A stretch of DNA of 5,457 nucleotides from an uncultured Gammaproteobacteria bacterium (GTDB lineage: Bacteria > Pseudomonadota > Gammaproteobacteria > Pseudomonadales > Pseudohongiellaceae). Below the pieces are notes generated by a model that was given only the letters and a program-made list of their open reading frames with translations, was not told where the DNA came from and ran no database searches. Made by a program: the position numbers and the translations under genes. The stretch covers positions 1-5,457 of the forward strand of contig CAIYIP010000346.1 in assembly GCA_903926285.1 (NCBI GenBank), given 5' to 3'. This document shows positions 1 to 5,422 of the stretch, in pieces. Position 1 is the stretch's first letter; the number at the start of each line of letters is the position of its first letter.

Positions 1-124
1 ACTAACTTGGGCGGTAATCTAACCACCTTGAATGAGGTGTTCAATGGCAAAACGACGCCGTACATTTTCAACAGACTTCAAAAGTGAGGCGGCGCACTTG
101 GTCGTGAATTGGGGCTATTCGATA
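1..124 (+). mobile_element. Partial IS3-family insertion sequence, 5' part only
   Basis: The first about 124 bases read as the left part of an IS3-family element: a short untranslated stretch, a Shine-Dalgarno-like GAGGTG at 34-39, then the start of orfA at 44. Family-like coding ends near 124 and the sequence changes character, so the rest of orfA and all of orfB are missing from this window. The left end lies outside the window, so no terminal inverted repeat or target duplication can be checked. The bases around the start can fold two ways: CACCT (24-28) with AGGTG (35-39), which hides the Shine-Dalgarno, or TTGAA (28-32) with TTCAA (40-44). The element is inferred from the orfA fragment alone. 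Confidence 0.6.
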
Positions 125-154
125 AGAGTTAAAAAAAGCGGGCGTCCCATGTGA
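44..154 (+). pseudogene. Truncated IS3-family transposase OrfA (N-terminal remnant)
   Basis: The 36-codon frame begins MAKRRRTFSTDFKSEAAHLV and continues through VNWGYSI at residues 21-27. This is the start of the helix-turn-helix DNA-binding OrfA of IS3-family elements (Transposase_8 type), where KRR-TFS-EFK-EA and a GYS motif open the domain. After residue 27 family similarity stops: the frame reads RVKKSGRPM and ends at TGA, whereas a full OrfA is roughly 90-100 residues. The recognition helix, the leucine zipper and the OrfB frameshift region are absent, so it cannot act as a transposase. A GAGGTG ribosome binding site lies 4 bases upstream. The break near 124-125 may be a deletion or recombination junction. 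It is unrelated to the nrd genes and convergent with the small minus-strand ORF. Confidence 0.72.
132..149 (-). terminator. Weak terminator-like sequence after the small ORF
   Basis: Read on the minus strand, GGGACGCCC is followed by GC and seven T residues. The stem is only three G-C pairs around a 3-nt loop, so it is a poor intrinsic terminator, but the position (75 bases past the small ORF) and the T run fit that role. It could instead be half of a larger terminator broken at the IS junction. Confidence 0.25.
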
Positions 155-168
155 GTTCCATGTGAGTT
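147..168. repeat. 11-bp perfect tandem duplication
   Basis: CCATGTGAGTT occurs twice with no gap, at 147-157 and 158-168. The first copy contains the stop codon of the truncated orfA frame. The duplication lies about 20 bases past the point where transposase similarity ends. It may be a slippage or repair scar. No coding or regulatory role is visible. Confidence 0.85.
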
Positions 169-223
169 TAATCCAAGCGTCACGCAGTGAATTATCCCTG
201 ACTTACGAGGGTTCAATCGAGGT

Positions 224-514
224 TCAATGCAAAACCTTTTTGCCCTTGCTCCCGGACTCTAACTCCTTCTGTGTAATCTCCACCACAAAACTCTCTTCCT
301 TCAACTTCTTCGCCGCCTCCGCCCGCTGTTCCGCCTCCGCTGCGCGCAGCTTTTCCTCATCGTTGAATAGCTCAGCATTCAGCGACATCTGCCGCGTCAG
401 ATGATTCTTCAGCCGATCCACCACATGTGTCATCACCTCGAGCGTTTGGCTTAGCTGCTCAAGTGTCATCAATGTTTGTTCTGAATTGTTTTCGATGTCT
501 TTTTTGTCAGCCAT
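224..514 (-). CDS. Small hypothetical coiled-coil protein (96 aa)
   Basis: I do not recognise a named family. The protein is short, highly charged, and lacks cysteine, a signal peptide or a membrane segment, so it should be cytoplasmic. Residues about 12-50 have hydrophobic residues (L, V, M) at heptad-like spacing (L15, L18, L21, L25, V31, L35, L39), and residues about 53-74 form an Ala/Glu/Lys-rich helix (EEKLRAAEAEQRAEAAKKLK), suggesting one or two coiled-coil helices. The tail is basic (GSKGKK). It reads in the nrd direction and begins 92 bases beyond the nrdB stop, just after the nrdB terminator. The ATG at 514 is supported by a strong GAGGTGAT ribosome binding site. That site and the biased composition argue it is real. 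A structural or scaffold role is only a guess. Confidence 0.7.
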   Translation of the reverse strand: MADKKDIENNSEQTLMTLEQLSQTLEVMTHVVDRLKNHLTRQMSLNAELFNDEEKLRAAEAEQRAEAAKKLKEESFVVEITQKELESGSKGKKVLH

Positions 515-517
515 GTC

Positions 518-525
518 ATCACCTC
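518..525 (-). promoter_or_regulatory. Strong ribosome binding site of the small ORF
   Basis: The minus strand reads GAGGTGAT, a long match to the 16S anti-Shine-Dalgarno, with seven bases between AGG and the ATG at 514. It fixes the start codon and is the main evidence that the 96-aa frame is translated. It lies within ten bases of the T tract of the preceding terminator, leaving no room for a promoter between them. Confidence 0.75.
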
Positions 526-533
526 ATTAGTGA

Positions 534-578
534 TAAATAAAAATCGGGCCGGAACCCGGCGTTACTCGGTCCGGCCCG
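534..578 (-). terminator. Rho-independent terminator of nrdB
   Basis: On the minus strand CGGGCCGGA (578-570) pairs perfectly with TCCGGCCCG (553-545), a 9-bp G+C-rich stem. The 16-nt loop can add a further CCG/CGG pairing (567-569 with 556-558). It is followed at once by ATTTTTATTTA (544-534). The hairpin starts 28 bases after the nrdB stop. This is the textbook intrinsic terminator pattern in the nrd direction. On the plus strand there is no T run, so it is one-directional. Confidence 0.88.
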
Positions 579-606
579 TGGAGCTAAAACAAATATGCAG
601 GATGCA

Positions 607-1977
607 TCATTCCCAAGTCAGCGCACCGCCTGTCTGGTATTCGATCACGCGCGTTTCAAAGAAATTCTTCTCCTTGCGCAGGTCCATGATTTCGCTCATC
701 CAGGGGAAGGGGTTCTGGGCGCCGGGGTACATTTCTTTCAAGCCGATCTGCACGAGGCGGCGGTTGGCGATGAACTGCAGGTATTCTTCCATCATCGCGG
801 CGTTCATGCCGAGTACGCCGCGTGGCATGGTGTCGCGTGCGTATTCGATTTCGAGCTGTGTGGCTTCGAGGATCATCTGCGTGGCCTGCTGCTTCATGCT
901 GTCGTTCCACAGGGGCGGGTTTTCGAGCTTGATCTGGTTGATCATGTCGATGCCGAAGTTCAGGTGCATCGATTCGTCGCGCAGGATGTACTGGAACTGT
1001 TCGCTGGTGCCGGTCATTTTGTTGCGGCGGCCCATGGAGAGAATCTGCGTGAAGCCGCAGTAGAAGAAGATGCCTTCCACGCAGCAGTAGAACGCGATGA
1101 GGTTCTTGAGCAGGGTCTGGTCGGTTTCTAACGTGCCGGTCTGGAATGTGGGGTCAGCAATTTCGCGCGTGTACTTGAGGCCCCAGGAGGCTTTTTTGGC
1201 GACGCTGGGAATCTCGTGGTACATGTTGAAGATTTCGCCTGCGTCCATGCCTAAGCTTTCGATGCAGTACTGGTAGGCGTGGGTGTGGATCGCTTCTTCG
1301 AAGGCCTGGCGCAGGATGTACTGGCGGCATTCGGGGTTGGTGATCAGGCGGTAGATCGCGAGCACGAGGTTGTTGGCGACGAGTGAGTCGGCGGTCGAGA
1401 AGAAACCGAGGTTGCGCTTGACGATCATGCGTTCGTCTTGCGTGAGACCGGTTTCGCCTTTCCACAGCGCGATGTCAGCGTTCATGTTGACTTCCTGCGG
1501 CATCCAGTGGTTGGCGCAGCCGTCGAGGTATTTCTGCCAGGCCCAGTCGTATTTGAACGGCACGAGCTGGTTGAGGTCGGCGCGGCAGTTGATCATGGCT
1601 TTCTGGTCGACGGTGACGCGCACTGCGGCGCCGGCAAGTTCGGCAGCACCTTCGGCTGGGTCAATTGCGGCTACCGCGCGCAGGGCCTGTTCTACCGGGT
1701 GGAGCGGGGCAGAGGCGGCGAGTTGTTCGTGTTCGATGATTGCAGGGATCTCAATGCCTGGCGACAGCACGGGGATTGCGTTGTAGTCGCGTTGGTCGTG
1801 TTTGCCCGGCGCAGCCTGGGGTTGTTGCTGCATGGCAGTTACCAGCCGGTTGGCCGCTTCCTGTGCGGCTTCCGTGCTGCCATCGTTAGCCTGGTCCGCA
1901 AAACCGGATTGCATTCTTGTGGCAAGAGTTGACGCAAGATCTGCGTCGTCTTTGTTGAATTCTTCCCATGACAGCAT
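607..1977 (-). CDS. nrdB: Class Ia ribonucleoside-diphosphate reductase, beta subunit NrdB
   Basis: NrdB houses the diiron centre and stable tyrosyl radical that start each turnover of ribonucleotide reductase; it works as a dimer with NrdA in the cytoplasm. The 456-aa protein has a variable Ala/Gln-rich N-terminal extension (about 1-120) and the ferritin-like core (about 125-440). Visible iron ligands are D197 (FFSTAD), E228 and H231 (EEAIH), E301 (CVEGIFF), and E335 and H338 (RDESMH). Y235, four residues after H231, occupies the radical tyrosine position of E. coli Y122, so this is class Ia-like rather than the Phe-bearing class Ic. The tail ends EYQTGGALTWE and should dock on NrdA; Y446 is a candidate for the radical-transfer tyrosine. 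The MLSWEEF opening matches Pseudomonas-type NrdB, and AGGAGG lies 8 bases before the start. nrdA lies 224 bp upstream on the same strand. Confidence 0.97.
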   Translation of the reverse strand: MLSWEEFNKDDADLASTLATRMQSGFADQANDGSTEAAQEAANRLVTAMQQQPQAAPGKHDQRDYNAIPVLSPGIEIPAIIEHEQLAASAPLHPVEQALRAVAAIDPAEGAAELAGAAVRVTVDQKAMINCRADLNQLVPFKYDWAWQKYLDGCANHWMPQEVNMNADIALWKGETGLTQDERMIVKRNLGFFSTADSLVANNLVLAIYRLITNPECRQYILRQAFEEAIHTHAYQYCIESLGMDAGEIFNMYHEIPSVAKKASWGLKYTREIADPTFQTGTLETDQTLLKNLIAFYCCVEGIFFYCGFTQILSMGRRNKMTGTSEQFQYILRDESMHLNFGIDMINQIKLENPPLWNDSMKQQATQMILEATQLEIEYARDTMPRGVLGMNAAMMEEYLQFIANRRLVQIGLKEMYPGAQNPFPWMSEIMDLRKEKNFFETRVIEYQTGGALTWE

Positions 1978-1985
1978 GGTGGTGT

Positions 1986-1991
1986 CCTCCT
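1986..1991 (-). promoter_or_regulatory. Ribosome binding site of nrdB
   Basis: The minus strand reads AGGAGG, a perfect Shine-Dalgarno core, with an 8-nt spacer to the nrdB ATG at 1977. With this site nrdB translation does not depend on coupling to nrdA, which ends more than 220 bases upstream. I saw no convincing separate nrdB promoter in the spacer. Confidence 0.85.
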
Positions 1992-2080
1992 CGGACTTTG
2001 CTTTTAACTTGCTGTAGGTGTTTGGCCTGCAGTTGGGTTGTTCTTGTTCTGCTTGTTGCGCCCTTTATGTTGCTGCTCTT

Positions 2081-2160
2081 TATATTTGCTTCAGCCTATA
2101 TTTGCTTCAGCCTATATTTGCTTCAGCCTATATTTGCTTCAGCCTACATTTGCTTCAGCG
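2081..2160. repeat. Tandem array of five 16-bp repeats in the nrdA-nrdB spacer
   Basis: The plus-strand unit TATATTTGCTTCAGCC is present as four identical copies (2081-2096, 2097-2112, 2113-2128, 2129-2144) and a fifth with two substitutions (2145-2160, TACATTTGCTTCAGCG), with no gaps: exactly 80 bp. In the nrd mRNA the unit is GGCUGAAGCAAAUAUA. Since 16 is not a multiple of three and the mRNA-sense unit carries UGA and UAG, the array is non-coding in the operon direction. It sits between the hairpin after nrdA and the nrdB leader. Identical copies suggest recent slippage expansion or selection as a repeated binding site. The sequence does not show which. Confidence 0.95.
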
Positions 2161-2164
2161 GCAT

Positions 2165-2188
2165 AAAGCCTGCCACGCGGCAGGCTTT
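2165..2188 (-). terminator. Strong hairpin after nrdA: partial terminator or mRNA processing element
   Basis: AAAGCCTGCC (2165-2174) and GGCAGGCTTT (2179-2188) form a perfect 10-bp stem with a 4-nt loop, beginning 13 bases after the nrdA stop. On the minus strand the stem ends in TTT and continues ATGCC, so the T tract is only three residues and is part of the stem. Intrinsic termination is therefore probably incomplete, which would allow some read-through to nrdB. It could equally protect the nrdA mRNA 3' end from exonucleases after cleavage in the spacer. Confidence 0.65.
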
Positions 2189-2201
2189 GCTTAGTGGCGT
2201 G

Positions 2202-5075
2202 TTATTGGCAGGCCTCGCACTCAGGGTTGTCGATCAAACAGGCTTTGGGCTCGTCGTCGGCAGCTGATGTGTTTGCCGGCTGTGCTGATACCGCGTTGAG
2301 CTTGCCGCCTGCTACCGTTGATTTCTCGGTGCCGGTGGCAGCGAGCGCGCGCAGGTAATAGGTGGTCTTGAGGCCGCTCAGCCACGCCATGCGGTAGGTC
2401 ACATCCAACTTCTTGCCGTTGGCGTCAGCGATGTAGAGGTTCAGCGACTGCGCTTGATCTATCCATTTCTGGCGGCGGCTGGCAGCTTCAACCAGCCACT
2501 GCGGATTGATCTCGAACGAGGTTGCGTACAACACCTTGAGTGCTTCGGGGATGCGGTCGATCTTCTGCACGCTGCCGTCGTAGTACTTGAGGTCGTTGAG
2601 CATGACGCTGTCCCACAAGCCTATCGCCTTGAGATCGCGGATCAGGTATGGATTGACTACCGTGAACTCGCCCGACAGGTTCGACTTCACATACAGGTTC
2701 TGGTACGTGGGTTCTATTGACTGCGATACACCCGAGATATTGGCGATGGTCGCGGTGGGTGCAATCGCCATTACGTTGGAGTTGCGCATGCCTTTGGCGG
2801 CAACACGCTCGTGCAGCGCTGTCCAGTCGAGTGTGGAGCTGGTGTCGACCTGCAGGTATTTGTCACCACGTGCCTCGCGTAACATCGCAAGTGAGTCGAG
2901 CGGGAAAATGCCCTGGTCCCACAACGAACCTTTGTACGATTCGTAGGTGCCGCGTTCTTCGGCCAGCATCGAAGAGGCTTCGATCGCGTGGTAGCTGATC
3001 ACTTCCATGGAGCGGTCGGCAAACGTGATGGCTTCGTTGGACGAATACGGAATCTTCTGCGCGTACAACGCATCCTGGAAACCCATGATGCCGAGGCCAA
3101 CTGGACGATGACGCGTGTTGGATGTTTTCGCCTGTGGTACGGAGTAGTAGTTGATGTCGATTACGTTGTCGAGCATACGCACGGCAGTGTGAATCGTCTT
3201 CTTGAGCTTCTCGCGGTTGAGGCCTTTTTCACTCACGTGCTGTACAAGGTTGATCGAGCCGAGGTTACATACGGCAATCTCGTCTTTGCTGGTGTTGAGC
3301 GTGATCTCGGTGCAGAGGTTGCTCGAGTGTACGGAGCCGACATGCTGCTGTGGTGAACGAATGTTGCAGGCGTCCTTGAACGTGATCCAGGGATGGCCGG
3401 TTTCGAACAACATCGACAGCATTTTGCGCCAGAGGTCTTTGGCCTGCACAACCTTGTGTACGTAGATGCCGCCGTCTTTGGCTTTCTGTTCGTAAAACGC
3501 ATAACGCTCTTCGAAAGCCTTGCCGTGCAGGTCGTGCAGGTCGGGCACTTCGTTCGGGGAAAACAGGGTCCAGACGCCGTCCTCGAACACGCGTTTCATG
3601 AACAGGTCGGGCACCCAATTGGCGGTGTTCATGTCGTGCGCACGACGGCGATCATCGCCGGTGTTTTTGCGCAGTTCCAGGAATTCCTCGATGTCGAGAT
3701 GCCAGGTTTCGAGATAGGAACACACGGCGCCTTTGCGTTTGCCACCCTGGTTTACCGCGACTGCGGTGTCGTTGACTACTTTAAGGAACGGCACCACGCC
3801 TTGTGACTTGCCGTTGGTGCCTTTGATGTAGGCGCCAAGTGCGCGTACTGGCGTCCAGTCGTTGCCTAAGCCGCCGGCCCATTTGGACAGCATCGCGTTG
3901 TCGTGGATGGCGTGGTAGATGCCGGACAGGTCGTCGGGCACGGTGGTCAAAAAGCAGGACGAGAGTTGCGGACGCAGCGTGCCGGAGTTGAACAGCTGTG
4001 GCGTGGAAACCATGTAGTCGAAGCTGGAGAGCAGGTTGTAGAACTCAATGGCGCGTGCTTCGCGGTTGTCTTCGTTGATCGCAAGGCCCATTGCTACGCG
4101 CATGAAGAAAATCTGCGGCAGTTCGAAGCGGGTGCCTTCGCTCTGGATGAAATAGCGGTCGTACAATGTTTGCAGGCCGAGGTAGGTGAACTGGTCGTCG
4201 CGTTCGGGGTGCAGCGCTTCGCCGAGGCGGGACAGGTCGAATTTCAAGAGTTCTGGCGACAGCAATTCGAGCGCGACGCCTTTTTCAATATAAGGGCGCA
4301 GGGTGGCGGCATAACGGTACTGCATTTCGGACTGGGTGGCGCTGTCGGCGACACCAAGGAAACGCAGGGCTTCGCTGCGCAGCGTGTCCATCAGCAGGCG
4401 CGCGGCTACGTAGGTGTAGTTGGGGTCTTGCTCGACAAGGGTGCGGGCGGTCATGACGAGCGTGATTTGCACGTCCTTGAAGTTGACGCCGCTGTAGAGG
4501 TTCTTGAGGGTTTCTTCGTAGATCTTGTCGCCGGTGACGCCTTCGAGGCCCTCAACGGCTTCGGAGACGATCGTGCGCAGGCGGTTGGTGTCGAGTGCCT
4601 GGGTGGTGCCGTCTTCCATGGTGATGAGCAGGTCGGGACGCGCGGACTCATTACGCTCCTTCTGTTGCGTCTCGCGCTGGCGGGCGTGTTCGTTGCGGTA
4701 GATCACGTAGCTGCGGGCGACCTTGTGTTCGCCGGAACGCATCAGCAGCAGTTCGACCTGGTCCTGGATTTCTTCAATATGGATGCTGCCCCCTGAGGGC
4801 ATGCGACGACGGAAGGTATTGCCGATTTCCTCGGACAGTCGGGCTACGGTTTCATGCACGCGGGTAGAGGCGGCGGCATTGCCACCCTCGACCGCCAGGT
4901 AGGCCTTGGTGATGGCGATGGTGATCTTGGAATCGTCATACACAACTACCGCGCCATTACGCTTTATCACGCGCAACTGGCCGGGCGCCATGGTCGCCAG
5001 ATTATCGTCGGTTTTGGCCGCGGAACGGGTGGGAGCGTTGGTAGCAATACTGGTATGTTCTGTTGGGGTTTGCAT
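2202..5075 (-). CDS. nrdA: Class Ia ribonucleoside-diphosphate reductase, alpha subunit NrdA
   Basis: NrdA is the catalytic and allosteric subunit that reduces ribonucleoside diphosphates to deoxyribonucleotides, using the radical supplied by NrdB and electrons from thioredoxin or glutaredoxin. In the 957-aa protein residues about 33-125 form an ATP-cone with the VIKRNG signature (36-41). Residues about 148-228 look like a second cone lacking that signature, an arrangement known from P. aeruginosa NrdA. The RNR barrel follows. Active-site residues are the redox pair C374 (LSSCFL) and C603 (AVCNLGS), the N586/C588/E590 triad (SSNLCTEI) with C588 as thiyl-radical cysteine, and the Y906-Y907 radical-transfer pair (KTTYYLR). 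The C-terminal shuttle is C953/C956 in CEAC. The ATG at 5075 has GGAG 9 bases upstream and keeps the family's variable N-terminal tail; M29 is a less likely start. All key residues are intact. Confidence 0.98.
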   Translation of the reverse strand: MQTPTEHTSIATNAPTRSAAKTDDNLATMAPGQLRVIKRNGAVVVYDDSKITIAITKAYLAVEGGNAAASTRVHETVARLSEEIGNTFRRRMPSGGSIHIEEIQDQVELLLMRSGEHKVARSYVIYRNEHARQRETQQKERNESARPDLLITMEDGTTQALDTNRLRTIVSEAVEGLEGVTGDKIYEETLKNLYSGVNFKDVQITLVMTARTLVEQDPNYTYVAARLLMDTLRSEALRFLGVADSATQSEMQYRYAATLRPYIEKGVALELLSPELLKFDLSRLGEALHPERDDQFTYLGLQTLYDRYFIQSEGTRFELPQIFFMRVAMGLAINEDNREARAIEFYNLLSSFDYMVSTPQLFNSGTLRPQLSSCFLTTVPDDLSGIYHAIHDNAMLSKWAGGLGNDWTPVRALGAYIKGTNGKSQGVVPFLKVVNDTAVAVNQGGKRKGAVCSYLETWHLDIEEFLELRKNTGDDRRRAHDMNTANWVPDLFMKRVFEDGVWTLFSPNEVPDLHDLHGKAFEERYAFYEQKAKDGGIYVHKVVQAKDLWRKMLSMLFETGHPWITFKDACNIRSPQQHVGSVHSSNLCTEITLNTSKDEIAVCNLGSINLVQHVSEKGLNREKLKKTIHTAVRMLDNVIDINYYSVPQAKTSNTRHRPVGLGIMGFQDALYAQKIPYSSNEAITFADRSMEVISYHAIEASSMLAEERGTYESYKGSLWDQGIFPLDSLAMLREARGDKYLQVDTSSTLDWTALHERVAAKGMRNSNVMAIAPTATIANISGVSQSIEPTYQNLYVKSNLSGEFTVVNPYLIRDLKAIGLWDSVMLNDLKYYDGSVQKIDRIPEALKVLYATSFEINPQWLVEAASRRQKWIDQAQSLNLYIADANGKKLDVTYRMAWLSGLKTTYYLRALAATGTEKSTVAGGKLNAVSAQPANTSAADDEPKACLIDNPECEACQ

Positions 5076-5084
5076 GGGTATAAG

Positions 5085-5088
5085 CTCC
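5085..5088 (-). promoter_or_regulatory. Ribosome binding site of nrdA
   Basis: The minus strand reads GGAG with a 9-nt spacer to the ATG at 5075. It is a modest site, weaker than those of nrdB (AGGAGG) and the small ORF (GAGGTGAT), which may lower NrdA initiation relative to NrdB. It supports 5075 as the start over internal Met29. Confidence 0.65.
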
Positions 5089-5116
5089 GGGAGTTCGATG
5101 CGTTACTGCGTGATTT

Positions 5117-5275
5117 TTAATTGTGGTGTTGCGTGTGCTGGGCGCGGGGCTTTTTATGGGCATCCTGCCTGTGTGACTTATGGGCATCCTGCCTGTACGA
5201 CTGATAGGCTTCCTGCCGGTAAAACAGCTGCTGTTTTACGGAAATTTCGCCCTCTGAATCTGGTGTTTTTTGCAT
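5117..5275 (-). CDS. Doubtful leader ORF (52 aa) in the nrdA 5' region
   Basis: An open frame from an ATG at 5275 ends at TAA 41 bases before nrdA. It reads MQKTPDSEGEISVKQQLF, then the octapeptide-like repeats YRQEAYQS, YRQDAHKS and HRQDAHKK, then a His/Gln-rich tail. The 24-bp DNA repeat is exactly eight codons, so the frame stays open through it. Upstream is only a weak GAG nine bases before the ATG. The frame can be extended to an ATG at 5380, but that start lies inside the putative promoter and NrdR box. I do not recognise a family. The frame may be an accident of the repeat rather than a gene; if translated it could be a leader peptide. Confidence 0.2.
   Translation of the reverse strand: MQKTPDSEGEISVKQQLFYRQEAYQSYRQDAHKSHRQDAHKKPRAQHTQHHN
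5154..5225. repeat. Three 24-bp tandem repeats in the nrdA leader
   Basis: Three contiguous 24-bp units occupy 5154-5177, 5178-5201 and 5202-5225. Units 1 and 2 share TTATGGGCATCCTGCCTGT and differ only at two bases near the end (GTGAC versus ACGAC). Unit 3 is more diverged (TGATAGGCTTCCTGCCGGT, then AAAAC). Each unit can form a tiny GGC(A)-loop-(T)GCC hairpin, and the pairing GGC/GCC survives in the diverged copy. The array lies in the presumed 5' untranslated region of nrdA, 79-150 bases upstream of its start. Confidence 0.88.
5216..5241. repeat. Inverted repeat (strong hairpin) beside the 24-bp array
   Basis: TAAAACAG (5220-5227) pairs with CTGTTTTA (5231-5238) around a 3-nt loop, and CCG (5216-5218) with CGG (5239-5241) past a single bulged G, giving an 11-bp stem. 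It overlaps the last 24-bp unit. No T tract follows on either strand, so it is not a clear terminator. Because it lies in the presumed nrdA leader it could shape mRNA structure or be a protein site. Confidence 0.7.
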
Positions 5276-5337
5276 TGTTTTCAACTCTTGCAGGTTAATA
5301 GCAGATGCAGCTAACAGGGACAGTAATATGGCATAAG

Positions 5338-5353
5338 GCACAAGATATAGGTG
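5338..5353 (-). promoter_or_regulatory. Putative NrdR box 1 (promoter-distal)
   Basis: The plus strand reads GCACAAGATATAGGTG. Against the published NrdR-box consensus (acaCwAtATaTwGtgt) the ten-base core matches at nine positions, 11 of 16 overall. NrdR is the zinc-finger/ATP-cone repressor that senses dATP/ATP and shuts down nrd genes. The start of this site is exactly 31 bp from the start of the second box, the usual paired spacing of three helical turns. Confidence 0.7.
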
Positions 5354-5368
5354 ATTTGGCCATGTCGA

Positions 5369-5384
5369 ACACCATATCATGGGT
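5369..5384 (-). promoter_or_regulatory. Putative NrdR box 2
   Basis: The plus strand reads ACACCATATCATGGGT, matching 12 of 16 positions of the NrdR consensus including the ACAC end and the central ATAT. It is phased 31 bp from box 1 and overlaps the -10 of the best promoter candidate, so binding would block transcription of nrdA. The paired spacing is stronger evidence than either site alone. Confidence 0.7.
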
Positions 5385-5400
5385 TAAAAATTGGAGGCAA
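5371..5400 (-). promoter_or_regulatory. Candidate sigma-70 promoter of nrdAB
   Basis: On the minus strand TTGCCT (5400-5395, 4 of 6 to the -35 consensus) is followed after 18 bp by TATGGT (5376-5371, 4 of 6 to the -10). Its -10 overlaps NrdR box 2, as expected for a repressed promoter. Transcription would begin near 5364, giving a 5' untranslated leader of about 290 bases before nrdA. The match is mediocre; TATATC inside box 1 is an alternative -10 without a good -35. Confidence 0.4.
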
Positions 5401-5422
5401 GCAGTATTTGGTGTTAATTACT

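Noticed and set aside
595..607. Small inverted repeat ATGCA-GGA-TGCAT at the nrdB stop codon
   Set aside because: The 5-bp stem is too weak to be meaningful beside the strong terminator just downstream.
595..1131. Overlapping plus-strand open frames antisense to the 3' half of nrdB
   Set aside because: They mirror NrdB codons, show no family motif, and NrdB on the minus strand is complete with all catalytic residues.
979..1325. Repeated GCGCAGGATGTACTGG at about 979 and 1311
   Set aside because: Both copies encode the conserved QYILR segments of NrdB; this is coding redundancy, not a mobile or regulatory repeat.
2081..2188. CRISPR-like array in the nrdA-nrdB spacer
   Set aside because: The units are contiguous 16-mers without unique spacers, so this is a simple tandem repeat rather than a CRISPR.
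1968..2267. 99-residue plus-strand frame with repeated FASAYICFS-like segments
   Set aside because: The apparent hydrophobic repeat is only a translation of the 16-bp DNA array in shifting frames; there is no ribosome binding site and the frame runs antisense into the nrdA and nrdB ends.
3903..4796. 297-residue open frame on the plus strand inside nrdA
   Set aside because: It is antisense to intact nrdA, has no recognisable motif or ribosome binding site, and its length follows from the codon bias of nrdA on the opposite strand.
5276..5380. Upstream extension of the leader ORF to an ATG at 5380, with a hydrophobic segment (YLVPYAILLSLLAASAI) resembling a signal or membrane helix
   Set aside because: The start codon lies inside the NrdR box and candidate promoter, has no ribosome binding site, and would not be in the predicted transcript.
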